64,000 bases of DNA from Sphingomonadales bacterium Ga0077557 (GCA_001464615.1 LNFI01000030.1:1-64000); one strand, 5' to 3'. Numbered from the stretch's first letter, positions 40,109 to 49,458 are shown. Translations and numbers: made by a program. Notes: generated by a model from the sequence alone, not told the origin.

Positions 40109-40122
40109 TTGACCGCGATCAA
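40109..40122. promoter_or_regulatory. FNR/FixK-type box between ompW and hemN
   Basis: TTGACCGCGATCAA (TTGA-N6-TCAA). Confidence 0.75.
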
Positions 40123-40156
40123 TTCGCGTGGATGCATCGGATGCAATCACACTTGC

Positions 40157-41479
40157 ATGTGGCCTTATTATCCCGATCTGCTCGCAACGCCGGTGCCCCG
40201 CTACACCAGCTTCCCCACCGCCGCTGAGTTCGACAATGCCGTCGGCCCGCCGCACATGGCGCAAGCACTGGCGACCGTTGGCGCGGACGAGGCGATCTCG
40301 CTCTATCTGCACATCCCCTATTGCAGTGAACTGTGCTGGTATTGCGGGTGCAACACCGGGGCGGCCAATCGCACCCAGCGGGTGCAGGCCTATCTGGTCC
40401 GGCTGATCGAGGAGATCGAGCTGGTCGGCAAGGCGCTGGGAGGGCGGGGCAGGGTGCGGCGCATCGCCTGGGGCGGGGGCAGCCCCAACGCACTTGACCC
40501 ACAAGATTTCGACACGCTGATGCTGCGCTTGTCGCAAGCCTTTCGGCTCGACGATCCCGTGATGTCGGTGGAGATTGATCCGCGCGGGTTCGATTGGCGC
40601 TGGGCGGCGGCGCTGGGGCGCAACGGGGTCACGCGCGTCAGCCTGGGCGTGCAGACCTTTGATGCTGATATTCAGGCCGCAATTGGCCGCATCCAACCGG
40701 TGGAGATGATCGCCTGCACCGTGGCGCAGCTGCGCGCGGCGGGGGTGAACTCGATCAACTTCGATCTGATGTACGGCCTCCCGTTTCAGACCGTCGTCAA
40801 ACTGGCCGCGACGATCGATACCGCGCTTGAACTCCAGCCCGATCGGCTGGCGGTATTTGGCTATGCGCACGTCCCCCATCTGATCGCGCGCCAGCGCCAG
40901 ATTGACGATTCAGCGCTGCCCGATTCGCTCTCTCGCTTCGCTCAGGCCGAGTTTGCCTATGAACGGCTGACGCGCGATGGCTATCAGCCGATCGGCTTTG
41001 ATCATTTTGCCTTGCCGGGCGATGCACTGGCGGCGGCGATGGTGGCGGGCAAGCTGCGCCGCAATTTCCAGGGCTTTACCGAAGATCCTGCGGATATCCT
41101 GATCGGGCTTGGCGCGTCGGCGATCAGCCAGTTTCCCGGCTGGTTGCTGCAGAATGAGAAAAACGCCGGTCGCTATCACCTGCGCATCGCCAATGGCCAG
41201 TTCGCGACCGAACGTGGCTGGGTACGCTCCCGGCGCGATCAGGCGATTGGGACCGGGATCGAACAGCTCTTATGCCAGGGGTCAGCCGATCTCAGCACCT
41301 TACCCGATCGGTCTGTGGCCGAACACCGGCTGGCATGTTATGTCGATGCAGGGCTGGCCGAATGGCGCGACCATCGCCTTGTCATCCGAACAAAGGGCTT
41401 GCCTTATGCGCGAACCATCGCCGCTGCGCTCGACCCGTACCGCCACGACTCTGCCACGCGCTTCAGCAGTGCGATCTAA
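40157..41479 (+). CDS. hemN: Oxygen-independent coproporphyrinogen III oxidase
   Basis: Radical SAM CSELCWYCGC; NFDLMYGLPFQT. Confidence 0.95.
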   Translation: MWPYYPDLLATPVPRYTSFPTAAEFDNAVGPPHMAQALATVGADEAISLYLHIPYCSELCWYCGCNTGAANRTQRVQAYLVRLIEEIELVGKALGGRGRVRRIAWGGGSPNALDPQDFDTLMLRLSQAFRLDDPVMSVEIDPRGFDWRWAAALGRNGVTRVSLGVQTFDADIQAAIGRIQPVEMIACTVAQLRAAGVNSINFDLMYGLPFQTVVKLAATIDTALELQPDRLAVFGYAHVPHLIARQRQIDDSALPDSLSRFAQAEFAYERLTRDGYQPIGFDHFALPGDALAAAMVAGKLRRNFQGFTEDPADILIGLGASAISQFPGWLLQNEKNAGRYHLRIANGQFATERGWVRSRRDQAIGTGIEQLLCQGSADLSTLPDRSVAEHRLACYVDAGLAEWRDHRLVIRTKGLPYARTIAAALDPYRHDSATRFSSAI

Positions 41480-41711
41480 CCAGCGGCGCGGTGGGTCGCT
41501 GGCGATCATGGCGGTTGTCGGCCTGAGCCTCGCCGGTGTGCCGGGGGTGGGTGCAGCGGCCGCGCCAGAGGCGATGTTCATCGCGGTTTGCGGCGATCCA
41601 GCGCACCTTATCCCGATTCCGATCAAGCGCGATGATGGCCAAAAACGCCATTGTCCCATGGGTTGCCACGCCGCGTGCGCCCGGCGCGCCTTTACTGACG
41701 AGGAAGAATAG
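41406..41711 (+). CDS. Cys-rich hypothetical protein overlapping hemN 3' end
   Basis: 101 aa; VCGDP...HCPMGCHAAC; overlaps hemN by 74 nt in another frame. Confidence 0.55.
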   Translation: MREPSPLRSTRTATTLPRASAVRSNQRRGGSLAIMAVVGLSLAGVPGVGAAAAPEAMFIAVCGDPAHLIPIPIKRDDGQKRHCPMGCHAACARRAFTDEEE

Positions 41712-41801
41712 CTGGCCTGGCTCTTGACGGGCCGCCTCCCAAAGCCGCTATGTGCCCTGCGCCAGTGGCAAATTTTCTATGGCGTCGGATAGGAGCTCCC
41801 T

Positions 41802-42512
41802 TTGTCGCCGCGCGTCTGTACCGAATGTGCCGTTCGTGATCGTGCGCTCTGTGGCGCGCTCAGCGACGATGAATTGGTGGCGCTTAACAGCATCGGCCAG
41901 CGGCGCAAGGTTGCGCGCGGGGAAACGGTGATCTGGTCGGGCGACGAAAGCGTGATCTGCGCCAATCTGCTCGACGGGGTGATGAAGCTGTCAGCATCGA
42001 CCAGCGATGGCCGCGAACAGACGGTCGGGCTGCTCTATCCGGCTGATTTTGTCGGTCGGCTGTTCGGCGATCAGGCTGGATTTACCGTCACTGCGCTGAC
42101 TGATGCCGAACTTTGCGTGTTCCCGCGCGGTCAGTTTGAAACCGTGCTGCATGATCATGTCCGGATGGAGCGATTGCTGCTGCAAAGGACCTTTTCCGCG
42201 CTGGAAGACGCCCGTGGCCGCATGCTGACGCTGGCACGCCGCACCGCTGAGGAACGCGTCGCCGGTTTCCTGCTCGACATGGCGGACCGTGTCGGCAGCG
42301 CCGGTTGCCGGGCGACTGACGACGGCCCGGTGACGTTCGATCTCCCGCTGACGCGCGGTCAAATCGCTGAATTGCTGGGCCTGACGATTGAAACGGTGAG
42401 CCGCCAACTCACGCGGATGAAAGCTGCCGGGCTGATCGCGCTCCCGGGGCTGCGCGCCATCACGATCCGCGACCGCGCCGCGCTCGAAGCCCGCGCCGAG
42501 GCCACAGCCTAA
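41802..42512 (+). CDS. Crp/Fnr family regulator, [4Fe-4S] FNR type
   Basis: N-terminal CTECAVRDRALC, internal Cys in ALTDAELCVFP, recognition helix ETVSRQLTRMK. Confidence 0.92.
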   Translation: MSPRVCTECAVRDRALCGALSDDELVALNSIGQRRKVARGETVIWSGDESVICANLLDGVMKLSASTSDGREQTVGLLYPADFVGRLFGDQAGFTVTALTDAELCVFPRGQFETVLHDHVRMERLLLQRTFSALEDARGRMLTLARRTAEERVAGFLLDMADRVGSAGCRATDDGPVTFDLPLTRGQIAELLGLTIETVSRQLTRMKAAGLIALPGLRAITIRDRAALEARAEATA

Positions 42513-42543
42513 TCAATCTTCAAAAGTTGACGAACGCTGATGG

Positions 42544-42617
42544 TGGAGCGGGTGAAGGGAATCGAACCCTCGTCGTAAGCTTGGGAAGCTTCTGCTCTGC
42601 CATTGAGCTACACCCGC
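42544..42617 (-). tRNA. tRNA-Gly(CCC), CCA encoded
   Basis: GCGGGTGTAGCTCAATGGCAGAGCAGAAGCTTCCCAAGCTTACGACGAGGGTTCGATTCCCTTCACCCGCTCCA on minus strand. Confidence 0.95.
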
Positions 42618-42808
42618 AATACCGTGAAAAATAATGTTTTTTCAGGCAATGCCCCCATGTCGGCTAAAGGGCCGCCTTAGGGCTCCGCTCCCCTGCACGA
42701 GGACGCGGGGAAGGTCAATATTCTGGCGGCGCTTCTGCGTCCTGCACAATAGAGCTGAATTGGCGCACCGGCGTCGGCGAATGCCGCCGGGGGGAGCCTT
42801 GGTTGCTG

Positions 42809-42912
42809 GATTCGCCGCCACCCCGCGCCGGGGCGGAACCGGGCTTGAATCGACTCATTTGGCGCGACTCGTGCTGACTCCTAGGTTTTTATAGACGCGA
42901 GTCTGGGGATTC
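42809..42912. promoter_or_regulatory. Cluster of seven GANTC (CcrM-type) sites upstream of SET gene
   Basis: GANTC at 42809, 42847, 42852, 42866, 42876, 42899, 42908. Confidence 0.7.
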
Positions 42913-42945
42913 GATATTGATCGGTTAACCATAACGGTAACGGAT

Positions 42946-44106
42946 ATGACGATCGCGCTCTGGTTTCTGCTTGCCGTCCTGGCCAATTTCGCAGGCTATG
43001 CCCTGTACCTGACGGGGCTGAAGCGCGAACTTGTCCAGCCCAATCGCGCGTCCTGGCTGATTTGGAGCGCGGCGATTCTGGTGGAGGCGAGCACCTATGC
43101 CGCCGTTAATCCCGGCGCGGCGCAGAGCATCGTCTTTCTGGTATCGGCGGCGGCCTGTATCATCGTCACGATCGGCATTTGGCAGCGTTCGGCATGGAGC
43201 GCGCCGACCCGCAGCGAAACGATTTGCATGGCCGCTTGCCTCGCCTCACTGCTGCTGTGGGCGATGTTCAGTTCGGCCTTCTGGGCGCATATGCTGGTGG
43301 TGGCGGCCGTGCCGATCAGCTTCTGGCCGACCTGGGAAAGCGTGCAGCAAGACCGGGCACGCGAGCGATCACCGGCTTGGGGGCTGTGGACGGTGGGTGA
43401 TCTGGCCACGCTGATTGTGGCGACCCGCTCCGGCAATGTCGAAGTCGGCAGCTATGCCTATATCTTGGTCGAATTGCTCTGCCATGCCAGCGTGTGGTTC
43501 ATGATCGGCCTGGCCACGATCAACCCGATCCGCTCGCTCGGTTTCCGCAACGGGCGCTTTTATGTGCTCGATAAATATCGCCCCGCCGCCAATTTGTTCT
43601 CGGTGGGGGAGACGCATTTGGGCAAGGCGGTGTTTGCCGCCACCAATTTTGCTGAAGGCGAACAGATTGTGAAATTCACTGGTCGGCGGTTCCGCGCAGA
43701 CCAGGTGCCCAGCCTGATGCGCGGCGTCAGCGATCGCTTCGTCCAGGTCACGCCTGATCATTATATGGGACCATCGGGGCGGATCGATGATCTGATCAAC
43801 CATAGCTGCTCGCCCAATGCCGGGCTGCGCTTTACCGACGATGGCGTCTATCTTGTCGCCATTCAGCCGATCGCGCCGGGCGATGAGATCAGCTGGGATT
43901 ATTCGACCACGCTCACCCAGAGCAACTGGCACATGATCTGCCAGTGCCGCAGCGACGATTGCCGTCGGGTCATCGGCAATTTCGAAACGCTGACGCCCGA
44001 ACGGCAGGAATGGTTCCGCGCGCGTAATCTGGTCGCGCCCTATCTGCGGCGGCGCGATGATGTGCCGCCGGTGGCACCGCCGGTGGTGAGGGTAAAACAG
44101 GGCTGA
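42946..44106 (+). CDS. Polytopic membrane protein with C-terminal SET and post-SET domain
   Basis: ~6-7 TM segments then GKAVFAATNFAEGE, DDLINHSCSPNAGL, APGDEISWDYS, CQCRSDDCRRVIGNF. Confidence 0.9.
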   Translation: MTIALWFLLAVLANFAGYALYLTGLKRELVQPNRASWLIWSAAILVEASTYAAVNPGAAQSIVFLVSAAACIIVTIGIWQRSAWSAPTRSETICMAACLASLLLWAMFSSAFWAHMLVVAAVPISFWPTWESVQQDRARERSPAWGLWTVGDLATLIVATRSGNVEVGSYAYILVELLCHASVWFMIGLATINPIRSLGFRNGRFYVLDKYRPAANLFSVGETHLGKAVFAATNFAEGEQIVKFTGRRFRADQVPSLMRGVSDRFVQVTPDHYMGPSGRIDDLINHSCSPNAGLRFTDDGVYLVAIQPIAPGDEISWDYSTTLTQSNWHMICQCRSDDCRRVIGNFETLTPERQEWFRARNLVAPYLRRRDDVPPVAPPVVRVKQG

Positions 44107-44152
44107 ACGGGACGAGCGGCGACCGGAGGGGTACGGCCGCCGCCCGCATCGC

Positions 44153-45280
44153 TCAGGCGATTTCGACCAACTGGCCCACTGTCGCCAGATCCGTCAGGAA
44201 TGGATCGGTGCCGACGGATTCGGGACCGAAGCCAAAAGCGGCAGCACCGCTAAGGCCAGCTCCCGCCGATGGGGCGACAAAGAAGCTCAAATCATCGAAC
44301 CCGAAATAGTCGCTGGTGCCAGCATTGCCGTCATTGGCGTTGAATTCCAGCCGATGAAGCCCGGCAAATTCGCCATTGAGGAAGTCGAACTGATCGGCAC
44401 TGCCGAAATTGGCCGTAATCGTGCGTTCGCTGACCAATTGCGTACCCGCTTCATCGGCATAACCGCGGATCGTGATGTCGAGCCCAGCGCGGAACGTCGC
44501 CGAAAAATTGCCGCCCAAAAAGCTGAACTGGCTCGCGTTGGTAATGACAACCGGCGATCCGGCCGGATTGCCCTCATAGCCTGCAACTTCGTTGTTATTG
44601 GCTTCGGCGATAAAGGCCAGGTTCGGTCCAGAGCTCGTTGTATAGCCAGGGATTGCGCCATCGGGCTGGTAAACGCCGGTTTCCGAAAAGACGAAGCCCT
44701 GATAGCTGCCAAGCGGCGCTTCGCCGCCCGGGGTGAGCGTGATGTCGTCGAAGTTCAGAACGACATTGGCGGTGTCGCTGAACGTTAGATTGTCGATGCC
44801 GAAATAATCGAAGGTCGCGTCATTGCCATCATTGGCGTTGAATTCAACGCGCTGTGCGCCAAGAAACGTGCCGAAATCGAGCGCGCCAAGGAAGGAGACA
44901 TTCTGTTGTTCGGCAGGCCCGACCGTGACGATTTTCTGGCCGATCACATGGGCACCCGCTTCATCGGCGTACGCACGGACGGTAACGGTCAGCCCCGGCC
45001 GAAACGCCGAAGACAGATTGAGCGATTCCAGGGTGAACGCATCGGCGCGGATCATGGTGAGGGGAGTGCCGCGGGCAGCGTTTTCATAACCGGCGATTTC
45101 GCTATTACCGGCCTCTGCGATGAACAGGAGATTCTGCCCCGACGTCGCGACATAGCCTGCTATCGCGCCATCGGGATTGTAGATCCCGGCCTGCAGCCAG
45201 TTGAAGCCGCCAAAGCCATTGGCAAGTGGCTGTTCGCCGCCTTCGGCCAAGGTGATATCGTCAAAGTTTAGCGTAGGCAT
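44153..45280 (-). CDS. Protein made of two tandem ~175-aa beta-rich repeats, no signal peptide
   Basis: Repeats LNFDDITL..GGE.PL......Y.PDGAI.GY...SG.NL.FIAEA...E.AGYE ... EFNANDGN..T.DYFG.D.L.F. Confidence 0.75.
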   Translation of the reverse strand: MPTLNFDDITLAEGGEQPLANGFGGFNWLQAGIYNPDGAIAGYVATSGQNLLFIAEAGNSEIAGYENAARGTPLTMIRADAFTLESLNLSSAFRPGLTVTVRAYADEAGAHVIGQKIVTVGPAEQQNVSFLGALDFGTFLGAQRVEFNANDGNDATFDYFGIDNLTFSDTANVVLNFDDITLTPGGEAPLGSYQGFVFSETGVYQPDGAIPGYTTSSGPNLAFIAEANNNEVAGYEGNPAGSPVVITNASQFSFLGGNFSATFRAGLDITIRGYADEAGTQLVSERTITANFGSADQFDFLNGEFAGLHRLEFNANDGNAGTSDYFGFDDLSFFVAPSAGAGLSGAAAFGFGPESVGTDPFLTDLATVGQLVEIA

Positions 45281-45636
45281 GATCTAGTCCCTTCAAGACT
45301 TTGTGAGTCGTGATCGAACACGCAGTTTAAAGGCGATCGACAGTTATACTAAAAACCCCAATTTTAAGGAAATTTAGTTCACCTAAAATTGAAGATAACT
45401 CTGCGAATTGATTGATAATAGGACAGCAAGGATCTGTTGCTATCCTAGGCAATCAATTTGCGTGTTTAGTCTTTCAACGTCGTGCTCGGTCACGATCGTC
45501 AAATTGTGCCATATTCGTAAATGAGTTTGGATTGAACGGCGCCAGCGCGCGTTTAACCACAGGGACCGCACGGCTATGGGGCAAAATCAGACGCCGTCAC
45601 CGCACGCTGAAACGGGTAGCTACGCCGTGACCGCGA

Positions 45637-47499
45637 TCAGGCGGCGAGCGCGCTTCTTGCCGCCACCGCAGGCGCTGCCTTCAGCGTCAGAATCGCGACC
45701 GCGCCATGCCCCTTGCCCTGGCTTTCAAGCGCCAGCCCGCCTTCCATGGCGTTCATCGAATTGGCGCACCAGTGCAGACCCAGTCCGCCTGATTTGTGGG
45801 CGCGGGTGGAAAAGCCGCGTTGGAACAGCGTCGCGCCAATCTCTGGCGAAAAGCCTTCACCATCATCATGGATTTCGATGCGCAGCTTGTCATCGATTTC
45901 GCTGACGGCGACGCGGATGCTGCCGCTGCCAGCGCCACGGGCGACGATTGATTCGGCGGCATTGCCAAACAAATTGCCGATCACCTGGCTCAGGATCAGC
46001 CGGTTGGCCATGACGGGCCAGGGCTGGGCGGGGAAGCTGAACGCGATCGAGACATCGCTGGAATAGCGCGCAATCGCGGCATTCTGGGTGATGATTTCAG
46101 TGACATCGCACGGCGCGAGCGGCGGGCGTTCATGTGCCTGTGCCTGCTGGGTGCCGATGATTTCAAGCACGTGATGCATGGCCTCGCGCCCGGCCTGGAG
46201 CTGGCGGCGGCGTTCGGCGCGGTCGCTGGCCTCGGCATCGACGGCGGCGGCGACAAAGGCAGCGAGTTTTTGACGGCGCGCGGCCGGGATATCCTCGCGC
46301 GCCAATTCGCCCACCGCACGGTCGATGATCGCGCGGTCGGTAACGGGCTCGTCGGCGATGCCCCGCGACAGGATCGTGCTGATCGGGTTCAGCGCGTTGC
46401 GGACATTGTGCATCACCGCGACAGCGCTTTCGCTGCGGCCAAGCGCAAAGCTCTGCACTTCAAGCTGCTCGCGCAGATCCTTTAGCTGTTGCAGCATGAG
46501 ATTGAAGCTGCGGCCAAGCGACCCGATCTCATCCCGCCGCCCATCCTCATCAAGCAGGCCCAGCGCGCCCGATGCGGTGACGACTTGCATGTGCCGCTCA
46601 ACCCGGTGCAGCGGCGCCAGCACCAGCCGGGCGATCATCCGGCGCAGCACCATCAGCAGGACCAGCAACAACACGGTCGATCCGGCAATCGCGAGCAACA
46701 GCATGCGCTGACCAAGGATGGAAACATCGCGGGGTACATTGAAGCTGACATTGGCGACCGCGCGCCGGTCTGCGCCAATGATCGGCACGGCGATCGTCAT
46801 ATTCTTGTCGCCGGGGCTAATCGTTTCCGCGTTTGACATGTTGGACAGATCAAGCCGCGCCTTCAGCTGCAGCAAGGTCGACAATTGCGCTGACGTGAAT
46901 TGCCTGACCATCATCACATAGCCACGCGGCGCGCCCGTGCCATCGCTGCGCCTGACCTTGGCAACGCCGACGGCGGCGACAATCGGCCCAAGCCGGGTAT
47001 AAAAGGCTGCCGAACTGCGACCGCCCAGTGCCTTGTTGAAATCAATCTGGCCGATGCGTTCGATCAATTTACGCCGCATCGCGGGCTGATCAGTCTGCGC
47101 GCCAAGATCGAGCCAGCGCGCGATGACGATCCGGCCGTCATTGCCGATATAGGCCATGCCGTTGACGTCGAGATTCGACATGGCGAGCGTGGAAAAGGAT
47201 TCCTGTTCGAACTTGGCCGTTGGCTGGCCCATATAATCATAGCTGGAATTCCAGTCGCCATAATCGCGAACGGCGGTTTCCACCTTTGAGATATATTCAG
47301 CGAGCGCGGCGCGGGTCCGTTCGACATGCGCGCCGACCGATGCACCCTCAAGCTGGTTGAAGCTGGGCGTGATGACGCTGGCAAGCAACAGCGTGATCGC
47401 CAGCGATCCGAGCAGGCCGACCGTCGTCAAAATCAGCAGGAGTTTCGCGCCAAGCGAGCCTGGCGCGCGGATCGTCCACCCGAACATTGCGACGGTCAT
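45637..47499 (-). CDS. Sensor histidine kinase with CHASE4-like periplasmic domain and HAMP
   Basis: N-terminal TM, VRDYGDWNSSYDYM, HAMP region, VMHNVRNALNPIST H-box, HDDGEGFSPE, GGLGLHWCAN. Confidence 0.87.
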   Translation of the reverse strand: MTVAMFGWTIRAPGSLGAKLLLILTTVGLLGSLAITLLLASVITPSFNQLEGASVGAHVERTRAALAEYISKVETAVRDYGDWNSSYDYMGQPTAKFEQESFSTLAMSNLDVNGMAYIGNDGRIVIARWLDLGAQTDQPAMRRKLIERIGQIDFNKALGGRSSAAFYTRLGPIVAAVGVAKVRRSDGTGAPRGYVMMVRQFTSAQLSTLLQLKARLDLSNMSNAETISPGDKNMTIAVPIIGADRRAVANVSFNVPRDVSILGQRMLLLAIAGSTVLLLVLLMVLRRMIARLVLAPLHRVERHMQVVTASGALGLLDEDGRRDEIGSLGRSFNLMLQQLKDLREQLEVQSFALGRSESAVAVMHNVRNALNPISTILSRGIADEPVTDRAIIDRAVGELAREDIPAARRQKLAAFVAAAVDAEASDRAERRRQLQAGREAMHHVLEIIGTQQAQAHERPPLAPCDVTEIITQNAAIARYSSDVSIAFSFPAQPWPVMANRLILSQVIGNLFGNAAESIVARGAGSGSIRVAVSEIDDKLRIEIHDDGEGFSPEIGATLFQRGFSTRAHKSGGLGLHWCANSMNAMEGGLALESQGKGHGAVAILTLKAAPAVAARSALAA

Positions 47500-49415
47500 C
47501 AGCCGTGTGTCCCGTTCCCTGCCTGGTAGAGTGCGGGGCCATCGCCGGGATCATCCTTGCCCTCGATGAAGCGATCTTCGGCCATGCGGCGGGCGTCGAT
47601 CGCATCGATTGGCCGGGAGAAGAAATAGCCTTGCAGATGCGATGCGCCAGCCAGGCGGAGCGCCTGCACCTGGGCGTCGGTCTCGACACCCTCGGCGATG
47701 ACGCCAAGCCCCAATGCGCGGCCGAGATGGATGATCGAATGGACGATTGCAGCGCTTTCGCGCTCGCGGCCCATGCCATCGATGAAGCTGCGATCGATCT
47801 TCAGGCAATCAAGCGCGAATTTGCGAATGTTGTAGAGGCTGGAATAGCCCGTGCCGAAATCGTCGAGCGCGATGCGGAAGCCCATTTGGCGCAGCTTGTA
47901 GAGCGTATCGGCGGCGCGATCGGCATCGTCGAAAATCGCCGTTTCGGTGATTTCGATCTGGAAGCGTGCGGGCGACACCCCAGCGTGCTGGACGCGTTCC
48001 ATGACGCGCGCGACAAAATTCTGCCGACGGAATTGGCGCGGTGAGAAATTGACCGAGACATATTGGTCGGGCCAGTTTTTCACCTCTTGAAGCGACTGAT
48101 CAATGACCCAGTCGCCAAGCTCATGGATCAAATTGCTTTCTTCGGCGATCGGGATGAACATGCCGGGCGAAATCGGCCCATATTCAGGGCTGTTCCAGCG
48201 CAGCAGCGCTTCGAAGCCAATCACTTCCAGCCCTTCGCGCGAGACGATCGGCTGGTAGACGAGTTTGAGCTCACCCCCGGCAATCGCCTTGCTTAACCCA
48301 CTTTCGATCTGGCGGCGGAAGCGGATGCTCTCATCCATCGATTCGTCGAACGGCCGCACCACACCGCGACCAGCGCGCTTGGATTCGTTAAGGGCAAGAT
48401 CAGCGCGACGCATCACGTCAACCGGGTCGCGCACGGGTTCCGCCTCAGTAACCACCACGCCCATCGACGCGCTCGCCTGGATCGAATGGCCAAATACTTT
48501 GAGCGTGACCGAACAGGCGCGCAGCATCAGCTCGCACGCCATCACCGCAGCTTCTTCGCCGGGTGTATCGAACAGGATGCCGAATTCGTCGCCGCCCAGT
48601 CGCGCGACCAGGCCGCCTTCGGGCACCGATGCCGCGAGCAGCTGATAGACGGAGCGGATCATTTCATCGCCGGCCAGATGGCCAAGTGTGTCGTTGACCA
48701 GCTTGAAACGATCGAGATCGAGCATTGCCGTCGCAAAACGCTCCTTGCCGCGCGAGCGTTCAGTGAGCGCGCGGAGGAAAGCGAGGCGGTTGGGGGCCTC
48801 AGTCAGCGAATCATGATTGGCGATATGGACGGCATGGCTTTCATTGGCCGCGAGTTCCGCGCCCTTTTGTTCCAGCATCACAACCTGATCGGCGAGCTGC
48901 TGGCGTGCGGCGGCAAGCTCGATATCAAGCTGCCAGCGCCCGGCGAGTGCGGTGGCGGTCTGCACCACCTCAGCGACTTCGAAGGGTTTGGCGATGTAGA
49001 AAATCTTGTCGGTTGGCCCAGCGGCCTTGGAAATCTCGATCGGCGAGAAATCCGAATAGCCTGTGACGATGACGATATTGATATTGGGATCAAGCTTGCG
49101 GATCCGCGTGGCGGTTTCCTTGCCATCAATCCCCGGCGGCATGCGCACGTCGATAAAGGCGACCGCATAGGGTTTGCCCTCGGCCAGCGCGGTTTCCAGC
49201 GCGGCGACCCCGTCCAGGCCCTGCATGGCATGGGTCAGCTCAAACGCCATGGCGCTATCATCGGCGCTCGGCGTAGAGTCGCCCTCATCATCGTCGCCGA
49301 ACAATTCGGCGGCCATCGCCGTCAGCGCGGCGCCGTCGCCGCTCTGCTTGGGCGCAAAACTTTGGCGATATGACTCATGCATCGCCGGTTCGTCGTCTAT
49401 AACTAATATGCGCAC
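47499..49415 (-). CDS. Response regulator with REC, GGDEF and EAL domains
   Basis: VIDDEPAMHES, FIDVRMPPGIDG, ARLGGDEFGIL, VIGFEALLRW, ALDDFGTGYSSL. Confidence 0.94.
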   Translation of the reverse strand: MRILVIDDEPAMHESYRQSFAPKQSGDGAALTAMAAELFGDDDEGDSTPSADDSAMAFELTHAMQGLDGVAALETALAEGKPYAVAFIDVRMPPGIDGKETATRIRKLDPNINIVIVTGYSDFSPIEISKAAGPTDKIFYIAKPFEVAEVVQTATALAGRWQLDIELAAARQQLADQVVMLEQKGAELAANESHAVHIANHDSLTEAPNRLAFLRALTERSRGKERFATAMLDLDRFKLVNDTLGHLAGDEMIRSVYQLLAASVPEGGLVARLGGDEFGILFDTPGEEAAVMACELMLRACSVTLKVFGHSIQASASMGVVVTEAEPVRDPVDVMRRADLALNESKRAGRGVVRPFDESMDESIRFRRQIESGLSKAIAGGELKLVYQPIVSREGLEVIGFEALLRWNSPEYGPISPGMFIPIAEESNLIHELGDWVIDQSLQEVKNWPDQYVSVNFSPRQFRRQNFVARVMERVQHAGVSPARFQIEITETAIFDDADRAADTLYKLRQMGFRIALDDFGTGYSSLYNIRKFALDCLKIDRSFIDGMGRERESAAIVHSIIHLGRALGLGVIAEGVETDAQVQALRLAGASHLQGYFFSRPIDAIDARRMAEDRFIEGKDDPGDGPALYQAGNGTHG

Positions 49416-49458
49416 CGGGCACCCCCGCTTTTGGATGCCCTGACCATGCCCGGCCCAT

